From assembly GCA_020725315.1 (NCBI GenBank), contig DYFG01000034.1:1-13225 (forward strand): a stretch of DNA of 13,225 nt. Direction: 5' to 3'. Below are positions 6,514 to 12,965 of this stretch, one piece after another (position 1 is the stretch's first letter; every line of letters starts with the position of its first letter). This DNA comes from Nitrosotalea sp. (GTDB taxonomy: Archaea; Halobacteriota; Syntropharchaeia; Alkanophagales; Methanospirareceae). A model generated the notes under the pieces. The model ran no database searches. It had not been told where the DNA came from and saw only the letters and a program-made list of their open reading frames with translations. The translations under genes and the position numbers were made by a program.

Positions 6514-6834
6514 ATGAAATGTGTTAGCTGTGGCGAGAAAAAAGAAAATAATCAAATTGTCTGTCCAAAGTGTAGAGGAGTTGATCGTCGTCTGCATTTT
6601 CTCACAGCTCATGCTTGTAGATCATTTGTACAGATGGAAAATGCTGAAAAAGGTCTTTGCGCAAACTTTTTGTTGTGTGAACCAATAAAAAGAGCATTAA
6701 AAAATGGAGCATTAATTGAACCAAATTTAGGAGATGTTGTTTGTCCTCATGCGTCTATCAATCTATCAAAAGCAGTTTATGGGCAATTTGCTGAAGAAAT
6801 GATCAGGATGAGGTATCCAGAATGCCTAGAGTGA
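6514..6834 (+). CDS. Zinc-ribbon protein
   Basis: A 106-residue protein beginning MKCVSCGEKKENNQ and continuing IVCPKC, so four cysteines in CxxC...CxxC spacing (residues 3-20) form a likely zinc ribbon. Further Cys/His residues follow (CANFLLC around 49-55, VCPH near 77-80) and might bind a second metal. The remainder shows no recognised domain. Such proteins often bind nucleic acid, and small zinc-ribbon proteins are frequent on archaeal plasmids and viruses. The next gene starts inside its last codons (13-base overlap), indicating translational coupling. There is no clear ribosome binding site. The function is not assigned beyond metal binding. Confidence 0.65.
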   Translation: MKCVSCGEKKENNQIVCPKCRGVDRRLHFLTAHACRSFVQMENAEKGLCANFLLCEPIKRALKNGALIEPNLGDVVCPHASINLSKAVYGQFAEEMIRMRYPECLE

Positions 6835-7268
6835 CCGATAAGTCTCAAGCTCTTCCGATCTTTTTTGGAATAACCATGATCGTCAGCATCCCTGTGATAT
6901 GGGCTATCTCTTTTTGTCTTTTGCTCAAAGGAGATTTCACGCTCTTTCGCTTCTTTCGTCACATGCTTCTTATTCCTTTGATAGGACTTTTCCTAGTATC
7001 ATATTTTTACAGCTTTCTTTTAGCCTGGGGGCTCCTTTTTCTTAGTATAGGGTCTGTTGAAACTATAGAACAGCTTATCCTCTCCTCTTTCTATCCTCAT
7101 TTTGCTATCACTATGTTTAGATGGGATAAATTACTCTTTGTTGGGGTACTATACATACTGGGAGCAGCAGTCGAAAGGTACATTAGAGTAAAAAAGGACG
7201 AATTGCCAACGCTAGAGCTTTTACCACTTCTTCTCTTTATCATTGCTCTTTTCTTTCTTGTACCATGA
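6822..7268 (+). CDS. Four-helix integral membrane protein of unknown function
   Basis: The 148-residue product is very hydrophobic, with about four membrane helices: residues about 13-35 (IFFGITMIVSIPVIWAISF), 48-78 (LLIPLIGLFLVSYFYSFLLA), 98-115 (LLFVGVLYILGAAV) and 130-147 (LLPLLLFIIALFFL). A basic loop (ERYIRVKKDE) precedes the last helix. I recognise no family. The ATG overlaps the end of the zinc-ribbon gene by 13 bases. It is the last gene before attC-like site 3, whose R'' box begins 19 bases after the stop, where such a site sits behind the final gene of an integron cassette. Confidence 0.65.
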   Translation: MPRVTDKSQALPIFFGITMIVSIPVIWAISFCLLLKGDFTLFRFFRHMLLIPLIGLFLVSYFYSFLLAWGLLFLSIGSVETIEQLILSSFYPHFAITMFRWDKLLFVGVLYILGAAVERYIRVKKDELPTLELLPLLLFIIALFFLVP

Positions 7269-7286
7269 CATCCCTTCGCCGAGAGC

Positions 7287-7368
7287 GTATAACACGGTGT
7301 AAAAGACTACGCTTCGCTCCGTCCAAATTCGGCTCCGCCGAACTTCTTTTATCTGCAAACCGTTATCC
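7287..7368 (+). repeat. attC-like recombination site 3
   Basis: GTATAAC (7287-7293) fits R'' with one mismatch; GTTATCC (7362-7368) is its imperfect complement and matches GTTRRRY less well. The arms TAAAAGA (7300-7306) and TCTTTTA (7345-7351) pair exactly, with an asymmetric bulge between arm and box as in attC sites. The centre contains a perfect hairpin TTCGGC-TCC-GCCGAA (7328-7342) and shares CTACG, CTTCGC and CCAAATTC with site 1. After R' it shares CGCAATC with site 2. It has the same orientation as sites 1 and 2 and is the last one, 89 bases before comDE. Confidence 0.7.
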
Positions 7369-7387
7369 GCAATCGAATTCCGTATGC

Positions 7388-7396
7388 TTTTATAAG
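7388..7396 (+). promoter_or_regulatory. Likely TATA element for comDE
   Basis: TTTTATAAG lies between attC-like site 3 and comDE. At archaeal spacing it places the transcription start near 7418 and a leader of about 40 bases before the ATG at 7457. This would make comDE expression independent of the upstream block. Confidence 0.4.
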
Positions 7397-7428
7397 TTTC
7401 AATAAAAGTGAAAGCCATACTATTTATC

Positions 7429-7445
7429 ACCTCCGTGAATGAGGT
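7429..7445 (+). promoter_or_regulatory. Hairpin that can mask the comDE ribosome binding site
   Basis: ACCTC (7429-7433) is exactly complementary to GAGGT (7441-7445), the only ribosome-binding-like sequence before comDE (11 bases from the ATG). The 7-base loop is CGTGAAT. Pairing would hide the site and lower translation; the stem is short, so this is tentative. Confidence 0.3.
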
Positions 7446-7456
7446 AACCATCACCA

Positions 7457-8593
7457 ATGTATGAACCCGAGCGAGAAGTAATAGAAATATTAAAGAAGAA
7501 CAAAATAGAGGTTATCTCAACGCTACCGTGCGAGAAAATAAGTGCATTGTTGCGGTTAGTTGCGCGAGAAGAAGCATTTTGTCATGTAGGCTTGAACAGG
7601 GAAGAAAATGGCGTAGGTATCTCAGCAGGCGTCTACCTCGCCGGCGGTAGGCCTGCGATGATTATCCAGAGCACGGGTTTAGGTAATTCTCTAAATGCTC
7701 TCATCTCGCTTACCGTCACTTATAGGCTGCCGTTACCGATCATAGCGAGTTGGCGTGGTGTTTACAAGGAGCAGATAGAGGCTCAGATCCCGTTTGGAAA
7801 GGCGTTGCCCAACGTTTTAGCTGCGTTGGACCTAAAATACACGCTCATAGAGGACTCCTCACAGATAGGATCAGTAGAAGAAGCTATCCAGGATGCCTTC
7901 GCTCATGAAAGACCGCATATTGCACTCATCTCGCCGAAGACATGGGGAAACGATGAGGTAATTAAAGAAAACACCGTTCCACACCAAAAAAGGGCTTTCA
8001 AATTGGAGTATGAAGGAGAACCTCAAGAGCCAGAGATGAGAAGATACGATGCGATAAGGATAATAACAGAATATCTGAGTGATGAAGCCGTTATCGCGAA
8101 CATAGGTATCCCAGGCAAGGAATTTTATGCCGCTAAAGACCGTGATTTGAATTTTTACATGCTCGGGAGTCTGGGTCAAGCCTCCTCCATTGGACTAGGC
8201 GTCTCACTGAAGGCAAAAAGAGAGACGGTGGTGCTCGATGGAGATGGAAGTCTGCTGATGAGCAACATTTTGCCGGTAGTTGCGGATAAGAAGCCCGAAA
8301 ATCTTTCCATTGTGTGCCTCGATAACGGCACATGGGGGAGCACGGGAGACCAACCCACACCCTCTACGGTGGATATGGAACTGATGGCAGTAAGTGCCGG
8401 TATAGAGAATGCGAGGAAGGTTCATACTGAAGAAGAGCTGCGGTCCGCCTTAGAGCGGTTATATGAGGAAAAAGGTCCGAGATTTTTCCACGTCATGGTC
8501 AAACCAGGCAATATCCCTACCGTGGAGGATATAAAATTAAGAGCAGAGCAAATAAAGGAGAGATTTATGAAAGCCTGTTCAAAAAAGTCATAG
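7457..8593 (+). CDS. comDE: Sulfopyruvate decarboxylase, fused ComD-ComE (coenzyme M biosynthesis)
   Basis: This cytosolic thiamine-diphosphate enzyme converts sulfopyruvate to sulfoacetaldehyde and CO2 in the pathway to coenzyme M, the methyl carrier of methanogenesis and anaerobic alkane oxidation. Residues 1 to about 165 are the ComD part, with NREENGVGISAG (47-58) carrying the conserved Glu that activates the cofactor. Residues about 190-370 are the ComE part, with the diphosphate motif GDGS (262-265) and Asn290 in LDNGTWGSTGDQ. Two separate subunits occur in Methanocaldococcus; a single 378-residue chain as here is known from Methanosarcina relatives. The start is ATG 7457, with a weak GAGGT site. 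It stands alone in its operon: the upstream gene belongs to the attC-bounded block, and the downstream genes run the other way and overlap its end by 29 bases. Confidence 0.92.
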   Translation: MYEPEREVIEILKKNKIEVISTLPCEKISALLRLVAREEAFCHVGLNREENGVGISAGVYLAGGRPAMIIQSTGLGNSLNALISLTVTYRLPLPIIASWRGVYKEQIEAQIPFGKALPNVLAALDLKYTLIEDSSQIGSVEEAIQDAFAHERPHIALISPKTWGNDEVIKENTVPHQKRAFKLEYEGEPQEPEMRRYDAIRIITEYLSDEAVIANIGIPGKEFYAAKDRDLNFYMLGSLGQASSIGLGVSLKAKRETVVLDGDGSLLMSNILPVVADKKPENLSIVCLDNGTWGSTGDQPTPSTVDMELMAVSAGIENARKVHTEEELRSALERLYEEKGPRFFHVMVKPGNIPTVEDIKLRAEQIKERFMKACSKKS

Positions 8594-8711
8594 CTTCTTT
8601 AGCGTGATGACTCGCAAGATTATAATCCTTTTTACTCATCTCACCTTTGCATCTCTCTAAATGTTCATCAAGTCGGTTAAACAAGGAATTTATCCCTCTA
8701 TCACTGCTCAT
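8565..8711 (-). CDS. Small ORF (48 aa) ending antisense within comDE
   Basis: A 48-codon ORF with ATG at 8711 that overlaps the end of the 89-residue gene by 11 bases and continues in the same direction. Its last 29 bases are antisense to the 3' end of comDE. The product is charged and helical (for example LFNRLDEHLERCKGE and LASHHAKEAMTFLNRL), which looks protein-like, not random. I recognise no family. Overlap with the preceding gene suggests it is the third member of the ATPase operon. It is too short to be sure from one sequence. Confidence 0.4.
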   Translation of the reverse strand: MSSDRGINSLFNRLDEHLERCKGEMSKKDYNLASHHAKEAMTFLNRLS

Positions 8712-8970
8712 AGCTCATGTATGCTTTATATAATTTCAGCAAAGCGTCAAAAGCCACAGCGGTAGCAGTTTTCTTGTCCTCAGGTTCTTCCTTAACTGCA
8801 TATAAACGACGTAAGCTGTTAAGTCCATCACGATATTCGCTCACGTCCATCGCATCAATCTCTCTCAGAAACTTCTCAACGCCAATATCAATGTCAGGCT
8901 CTTTGAACCCTTTAAGCACTCTTGCCAATCTTCGGATATCCCACCTTTCGTTTTGAGTTCCACAATTCAA
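8701..8970 (-). CDS. Small hypothetical protein coupled to the AAA ATPase
   Basis: An 89-residue helical, charged protein with no recognised domain. Landmarks are WDIRRLARVLKGF (about 10-22), FLREIDAMDVSEYRDGLNSL (34-53) and a C-terminal helix AFDALLKLYKAYM. Its TTG start at 8970 overlaps the ATPase stop (TTGA at 8967-8970), so the two are translated in a coupled way. Small partner proteins next to stand-alone AAA ATPases often form a complex with them; that is the most likely relation here, but the job is unknown. Confidence 0.6.
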   Translation of the reverse strand: MNCGTQNERWDIRRLARVLKGFKEPDIDIGVEKFLREIDAMDVSEYRDGLNSLRRLYAVKEEPEDKKTATAVAFDALLKLYKAYMSYEQ

Positions 8971-10153
8971 GATCCACCATGCCGCATACGAAACACCTCT
9001 ATCTCCCCCTCTTCCTTGCTCAGGTAATAAACAGCGACATCCTTAGGGCTGATAGTGCCATCTGCGATCCTTCTCACGAGACGAATGAGCATGTGCTCGC
9101 TATGCGTGGTGATCATCGTCTGTCTCTCTCCTTTCTTCACACTTTTTATGATCAAGTCCATAAGAGCAGCTTGTGCTTTTGGGTGAAGATGTATTTCCGG
9201 GTCTTCTATGCAGAGGATACTTCCCTCAGGAGACAAAACGAGTGATGCGATAAGTTGTGCAACCTTACTATATCCATGAGAAGTTGTAGAACCTCTCGTA
9301 GCTATTTTAAGCGGAAGGTCTTCCAGGAAAATCAGACCTCGCTCTAAAGCTTCTTCCTCCGGGTTCTCTAAAAGCTTCCAATCCAATTTTCTAAAAGCTT
9401 CGTTCAGTTCTTTTATCCTATCATCTTCTTCAGCCCGCTTTAGCCAGGCTAGGAGATTCCCCAGCGCAGTGCTCTTCTTCACCACTTCGTTTATCCCCGG
9501 TTTATGTCCTCCAGCAGTAAAAGAATCTTCAAATATACTTCTACCTGCAAGAATGGGCACTATTCGATGGAAAGAGGATTTGAAAATACTTATTGCGCTT
9601 GTTAAGTCTCTGTATAAGTCTTCTATACCTTCCATAACTCCTATAACTTTGTTTTCGCTTATTCCTACCAAATTCCAGCTTCCTCCAATAATATTGAAAC
9701 GCAACACTCCCACGGTATCAATGCGGATATCTCCTTTATCAATGATTTCTTCCATTCCCTTAGCTTCTTCTGCTGGTTGTTTCCTCACTATCTCCTCGAT
9801 AAGCCATTCCTTTTCAGTTTTGAGTAGTGTTTTACCATCAGTTGAGATGCAAACGCCTTTCACTCCGTCTTCTTTAAATTCCTCATAAAAAGCTACCCTC
9901 TCCCCTCCTTCTTCAACTTCAATCCCAATCTCAAAACTCTCTGCTCCTCTTCTCACCGTTTCATCAAATGAAAGGAGGTCCATGGAATCCCGGTAATTTA
10001 TCCGATTAAGCGACTGCGAAAGGAAGCATAAGGCATAAAGAATAGTTGATTTCCCGGTGCCATTCTCACCAACAAATATGGTAAGTGGCTTTAACTCAAA
10101 ATCCGTTTTTCTTTGAAGACTCTAAATTTTTTCAACTCTAATTTTGTCAGCAT
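8967..10153 (-). CDS. AAA/ABC-type ATPase (SMC/OLD-like fold), frameshifted near the 5' end
   Basis: The intact long frame (from ATG 9983, 338 residues) lacks a Walker A motif. Upstream in the same frame, without a start codon, the DNA encodes FELKPLTIFVGENGTGKST (Walker A at 10044-10070). A start, MLTKLELKKFRVFKEK, lies at 10153 but in another frame. Adding one base to the T5 run at 10106-10110 (A5 on the coding strand) joins them as KEKTDFELKP and gives a 395-residue protein. Walker B is ILCIEDPEIHLHP with a following TTHSEHML switch region, as in predicted ATPases of the SMC/OLD-like class without a TOPRIM domain. The ABC-signature region is HGYSKVAQLIASL. It heads a leftward operon with two small genes. 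Function may be in DNA maintenance or defence. The break may be a real mutation or a homopolymer error. Confidence 0.75.
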
Positions 10154-10184
10154 CTTAATAATTTTTTGTGGTATGTAAGTCTGT

Positions 10185-10201
10185 TGATGGTGGGACCATC
10201 A
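10185..10201. repeat. Perfect inverted repeat in the divergent intergenic region
   Basis: TGATGGT-GGG-ACCATCA is a 7-bp stem with a 3-base centre in the 193-base region between the leftward ATPase start and the rightward transporter start. There is no T-tract, so a terminator is unlikely; an operator for the divergent promoters is possible. The rest of this region is A+T-rich and shows only the TATA-like element below. Confidence 0.45.
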
Positions 10202-10293
10202 GGAATATACAAATGTATAAAATCGAACCATAATTAACGAAATATTCCCCTATTATTATACAATTAGGCAATATAATGCACAAAATAGAAAAA

Positions 10294-10301
10294 TTTAAAA
10301 G
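10294..10301 (+). promoter_or_regulatory. Possible TATA element for the ABC transporter operon
   Basis: TTTAAAAG, preceded by a purine-rich run resembling a BRE, lies about 50 bases before the GTG at 10347 and predicts transcription from about 10323 with a short leader carrying the strong ribosome binding site. Motif match only. Confidence 0.3.
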
Positions 10302-10346
10302 GTGATTATACCTAAAAATTTAGTAGAAAATTTAGGAGGTGAGAAA

Positions 10347-11411
10347 GTGAAAAGGGAAACAGCTGTTATTATCTCCATCAGTGTTATAGTTGCGGCTATT
10401 ATTATCAGCGCTGGTTATTATGCAACGAGGAAGCCAGTAGCACCAGTTAAGCCAGAGTTAGAGGAGATAAGAATTGGAGTGCAGCCGAGCGACCATCACG
10501 TCGCAGCATTTTTAGCCTTAGAAAAAGGATGGTTCGAGGAGGCAACAGGGATTAAAGTAAAGCATGCGATATTTCCCACTGGACCACCAGAGATGGATGC
10601 TATGTTAAGGGGGGAATTAGATGTGGCTTACGTCGGTGCGGCTCCACCTATACCTAAGATAGCACTGGGGATGCCAGCAAAGGTGGTTTCGGTAGTCCAT
10701 ATGGAAGGTTCAGCGGTAGTTGCAACTCCTGAACTATATGAGGAATATAAAGTAAAAGGTCATGATGCGCTCGAAGGTAAGAAAATAGCAACATACCCAC
10801 CGGGAAGCATACAGCACACTGTGCTAAGTAAATGGCTTAAGGAGCAGGGGTTGTTTGGAAAGGTTGAGGTAATACCGCAGGGGCCTAAAGAACAGGTGGA
10901 ATCTCTAAAGGCTAAAGCTGTGGACGTAATCTTTGGACCGAGTCCTGTTCCTTATGATGCGGAGATTAGAGGTTATGGCAAAGTCATATTGAGCAGTGAG
11001 GATTTGTGGGCGAAGCATCCATGCTGCGTTCTTTTGATATCAGAAAAAATTCTAAGAGAATATCCAGATGTTGCAGAGAAAATAATTGCGGTTCATTTAA
11101 TAGCGCAGGAGTATGCGTTAAGGGCTGAAAATCGAGAAGTGATTTTAGAATGCATAGAAAAATACACGGGGATATCCAAGGAGGTGAACGAACCCTGGCC
11201 AAAATTTATACATTACGTAACTGATCCAGGCGTCCATGAATGGCAAGAAGCTTACAATGTTATGTGCAAGGTTCAGTACGACTTAGGGCTGACTAAGGAT
11301 GTGAAGGGCAGAGCTGTGCTGGTATCAGTGGGGGATATAGTAGATGGCATGCCTTATAGGAAAGCTTTGGATAGGGTAATGGAGGTAAAAGGTGTACTTG
11401 ATTTAACATGA
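10347..11411 (+). CDS. ABC transporter substrate-binding protein, nitrate/sulfonate/taurine family (SsuA/TauA/NrtA-like)
   Basis: This extracytoplasmic receptor captures the solute for the importer encoded by the next two genes. I chose GTG 10347 over the upstream ATG 10302 because AGGAGGTG (10334-10341) sits 5 bases before it, giving 354 residues. Residues about 5-26 form a hydrophobic signal or anchor (AVIISISVIVAAIIISAGYY) without a lipobox cysteine, so it is probably held by its N-terminal helix. The mature part has family hallmarks: IRIGVQPSDHHVAAFLALEK, then ELDVAYVGAAPP, and later GKKIATYPPGSIQH and a DVIFGPSPVP segment. This family serves sulfonates, nitrate, bicarbonate and thiamine precursors, and the ligand cannot be read from sequence. 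The stop overlaps the permease start by 4 bases. An organosulfonate is attractive given nearby comDE, but that is conjecture. Confidence 0.85.
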   Translation: MKRETAVIISISVIVAAIIISAGYYATRKPVAPVKPELEEIRIGVQPSDHHVAAFLALEKGWFEEATGIKVKHAIFPTGPPEMDAMLRGELDVAYVGAAPPIPKIALGMPAKVVSVVHMEGSAVVATPELYEEYKVKGHDALEGKKIATYPPGSIQHTVLSKWLKEQGLFGKVEVIPQGPKEQVESLKAKAVDVIFGPSPVPYDAEIRGYGKVILSSEDLWAKHPCCVLLISEKILREYPDVAEKIIAVHLIAQEYALRAENREVILECIEKYTGISKEVNEPWPKFIHYVTDPGVHEWQEAYNVMCKVQYDLGLTKDVKGRAVLVSVGDIVDGMPYRKALDRVMEVKGVLDLT

Positions 11412-12166
11412 ACACAAAATACTTCCAATTTCTCTCGTTACCCTCTTTCCTTTTTTTATGGGAGATTTTATCACGCACCATTTTAAATCCTCTCATAGTT
11501 CCTCCTCCCTCTCTTGTTTTTAAAACATTAGCAATAATATTGATGGGGAAGCATCCTGTTTATTTCCTCCCTCTTGACTGCTTATATAGCTTCTACCACT
11601 ATGCTATGGGCTTTAGTGCTGCAATTCTGGTGGGAATACCATCAGGCATAATCATTGGATGGTTTAGATCCGCTGATAGGTTTTCTTACGCTTTGGTCGA
11701 GTTATTTCGGCCAATTCCTCCAATAGCTTGGATCCCAATAGCTATAGCTCTATTGAAACTAACTCATGAAGCAGCGGCTTTCATCATTTTCATTGGTTCT
11801 TTTTGGCCTATCCTTCTTAATACCCATTTTGGAGTAAAGTCTGTTGAAAGGGCTTGGATTGATGCTGCCCTTACATTAGGGGTTAATGATAATAGAACAA
11901 TGTTCAGGAAAGTAGTTTTCCCGGCTTCGTTACCTGCTATATTCACTGGGATAAAGGTAGGTTCAGGCGTATCGTGGATGTGTGTTGTTGCTGCGGAGAT
12001 GTTTGGGGTTTCTAGCTATGGAATGGGCTACAAGCTTGACTTTGCAAGGGGTTTCTCACCAGACGTTGTGATAGCTTATATGATAGCGATTGGAGTAGTT
12101 GGATTTGCACTTGATAGAATTTACAGATATAGTGAGAGAAGATATTTAAAGTGGAGGGGGAGTTAA
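11408..12166 (+). CDS. ABC transporter permease (SsuC/TauC-like)
   Basis: The 252-residue inner membrane component has about six membrane helices, among them segments near residues 7-25, 66-88, 100-120, 122-140 and 215-235 (for example ILVGIPSGIIIGWF and AAAFIIFIGSFWPILL). The cytoplasmic coupling loop with the EAA-type motif is recognisable at about 150-180: AALTLGVNDNRTMFRKVVFP followed by LPAIFTGIKVG, matching the binding-protein-dependent permease family including SsuC and TauC. The ATG overlaps the binding-protein stop (ATGA at 11408-11411), so translation is coupled. Length is normal for the family. It would work as a homodimer with the ATPase encoded next. Confidence 0.88.
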   Translation: MNTKYFQFLSLPSFLFLWEILSRTILNPLIVPPPSLVFKTLAIILMGKHPVYFLPLDCLYSFYHYAMGFSAAILVGIPSGIIIGWFRSADRFSYALVELFRPIPPIAWIPIAIALLKLTHEAAAFIIFIGSFWPILLNTHFGVKSVERAWIDAALTLGVNDNRTMFRKVVFPASLPAIFTGIKVGSGVSWMCVVAAEMFGVSSYGMGYKLDFARGFSPDVVIAYMIAIGVVGFALDRIYRYSERRYLKWRGS

Positions 12167-12200
12167 GTAGGATAGCAGTGAATAGGGGTGGCATGAACAA

Positions 12201-12965
12201 GTGAGCACAAAATTGGAAATTTTGAATGTGACGAAGACATTTAACACGGAAGAAGGGGAGATAAGAGCATTGGAGAACCTCAATTTAGCAGTAAAACCAA
12301 CCGAATTTTTATGTGTTATAGGTCCTTCGGGCTGCGGAAAAACAACTTTGTTGAGATTGATTGCTGGTTTAGACTACCCGAGCAATGGCGAGATTATCCT
12401 TGATGGTAAAGAAGTGAAAGGACCTTCTCCGGATAGAGGAATGGTTTTCCAGGAATATTCGTTATTCCCTTGGAGAACAGTTATCAAAAACGTTACATTT
12501 GGGCTCGAAATCAAGGGAATTGACAAGCAGGAGCGGTATAGAATCGCGGAAGAATACATAGAGCTTGTAGGTCTAAAAGATTTTAAAAACTGTTACCCCT
12601 ATGAGCTTTCAGGAGGAATGAAGCAAAGGGTAGCGATCGCACGAGCGCTTGCAACAGAACCTACTATCTTATTAATGGATGAGCCATTTGGCTCGGTGGA
12701 TGCGCAAACGAGGAATGTGCTCCAGAAAGAGCTGCTGGAGATCTGGAAGAGAACAGAGAAGACCATTTTGTTCGTGACCCATAGCGTTGATGAAGCGGTC
12801 TATCTTGCGGATCGAGTTGCCGTGATGTCCGCAAGACCGGGTCGCATTGTTGAGTGCGTGGATATTGATATATCGAGGCCGCGGAAGCGAACGAGTATGG
12901 AGGCAAATGAGATTAGAGATATGCTCCTTATGCGGCTTGGCTCAGAATACCAAAAAATCGGATAA
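12201..12965 (+). CDS. ABC transporter ATP-binding protein (SsuB/TauB-like)
   Basis: The 254-residue ATPase energises the importer. All motifs are intact: Walker A GPSGCGKTT (41-49), Q-loop Gln84 in VFQEYSLFPW, signature LSGGMKQRVAIARAL (136-150), Walker B ILLMDEP (156-162), D-loop SVD (165-167) and switch His194 in VTHSVDEAV. The spacing and FPWRTV segment are typical of the nitrate/sulfonate/taurine subfamily. The start is GTG 12201 with AGGGGTG (12184-12190) 10 bases upstream; an ATG at 12193 meets a stop after three codons and is not used. It follows the permease by 34 bases and ends the operon. Confidence 0.9.
   Translation: MSTKLEILNVTKTFNTEEGEIRALENLNLAVKPTEFLCVIGPSGCGKTTLLRLIAGLDYPSNGEIILDGKEVKGPSPDRGMVFQEYSLFPWRTVIKNVTFGLEIKGIDKQERYRIAEEYIELVGLKDFKNCYPYELSGGMKQRVAIARALATEPTILLMDEPFGSVDAQTRNVLQKELLEIWKRTEKTILFVTHSVDEAVYLADRVAVMSARPGRIVECVDIDISRPRKRTSMEANEIRDMLLMRLGSEYQKIG

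Noticed and set aside
334..7368. Reading the three hairpin elements as MITEs or IS ends
   Set aside because: All are in one orientation, sequence identity is low outside short boxes, no target duplications or transposase are visible, and the boxes pair as in attC sites.
7287..7368. attC-like hairpins as intrinsic terminators
   Set aside because: None of the three is followed by a T-tract at the base of its stem, and site 2 is crossed by an apparently translated ORF.
7221..7457. 78-codon minus-strand ORF spanning attC-like site 3
   Set aside because: It lies over a repeat element and the comDE promoter, has a low-complexity product with no ribosome binding site, and is explained by the open structure of the element.
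8133..8425. Three overlapping minus-strand ORFs of 60-75 codons inside comDE
   Set aside because: They are shadows of a well-conserved plus-strand enzyme with unprotein-like composition.
12664..12906. 80-codon minus-strand ORF within the ABC ATPase gene
   Set aside because: It overlaps the conserved Walker B and switch region of a clear plus-strand gene and has no start signal.
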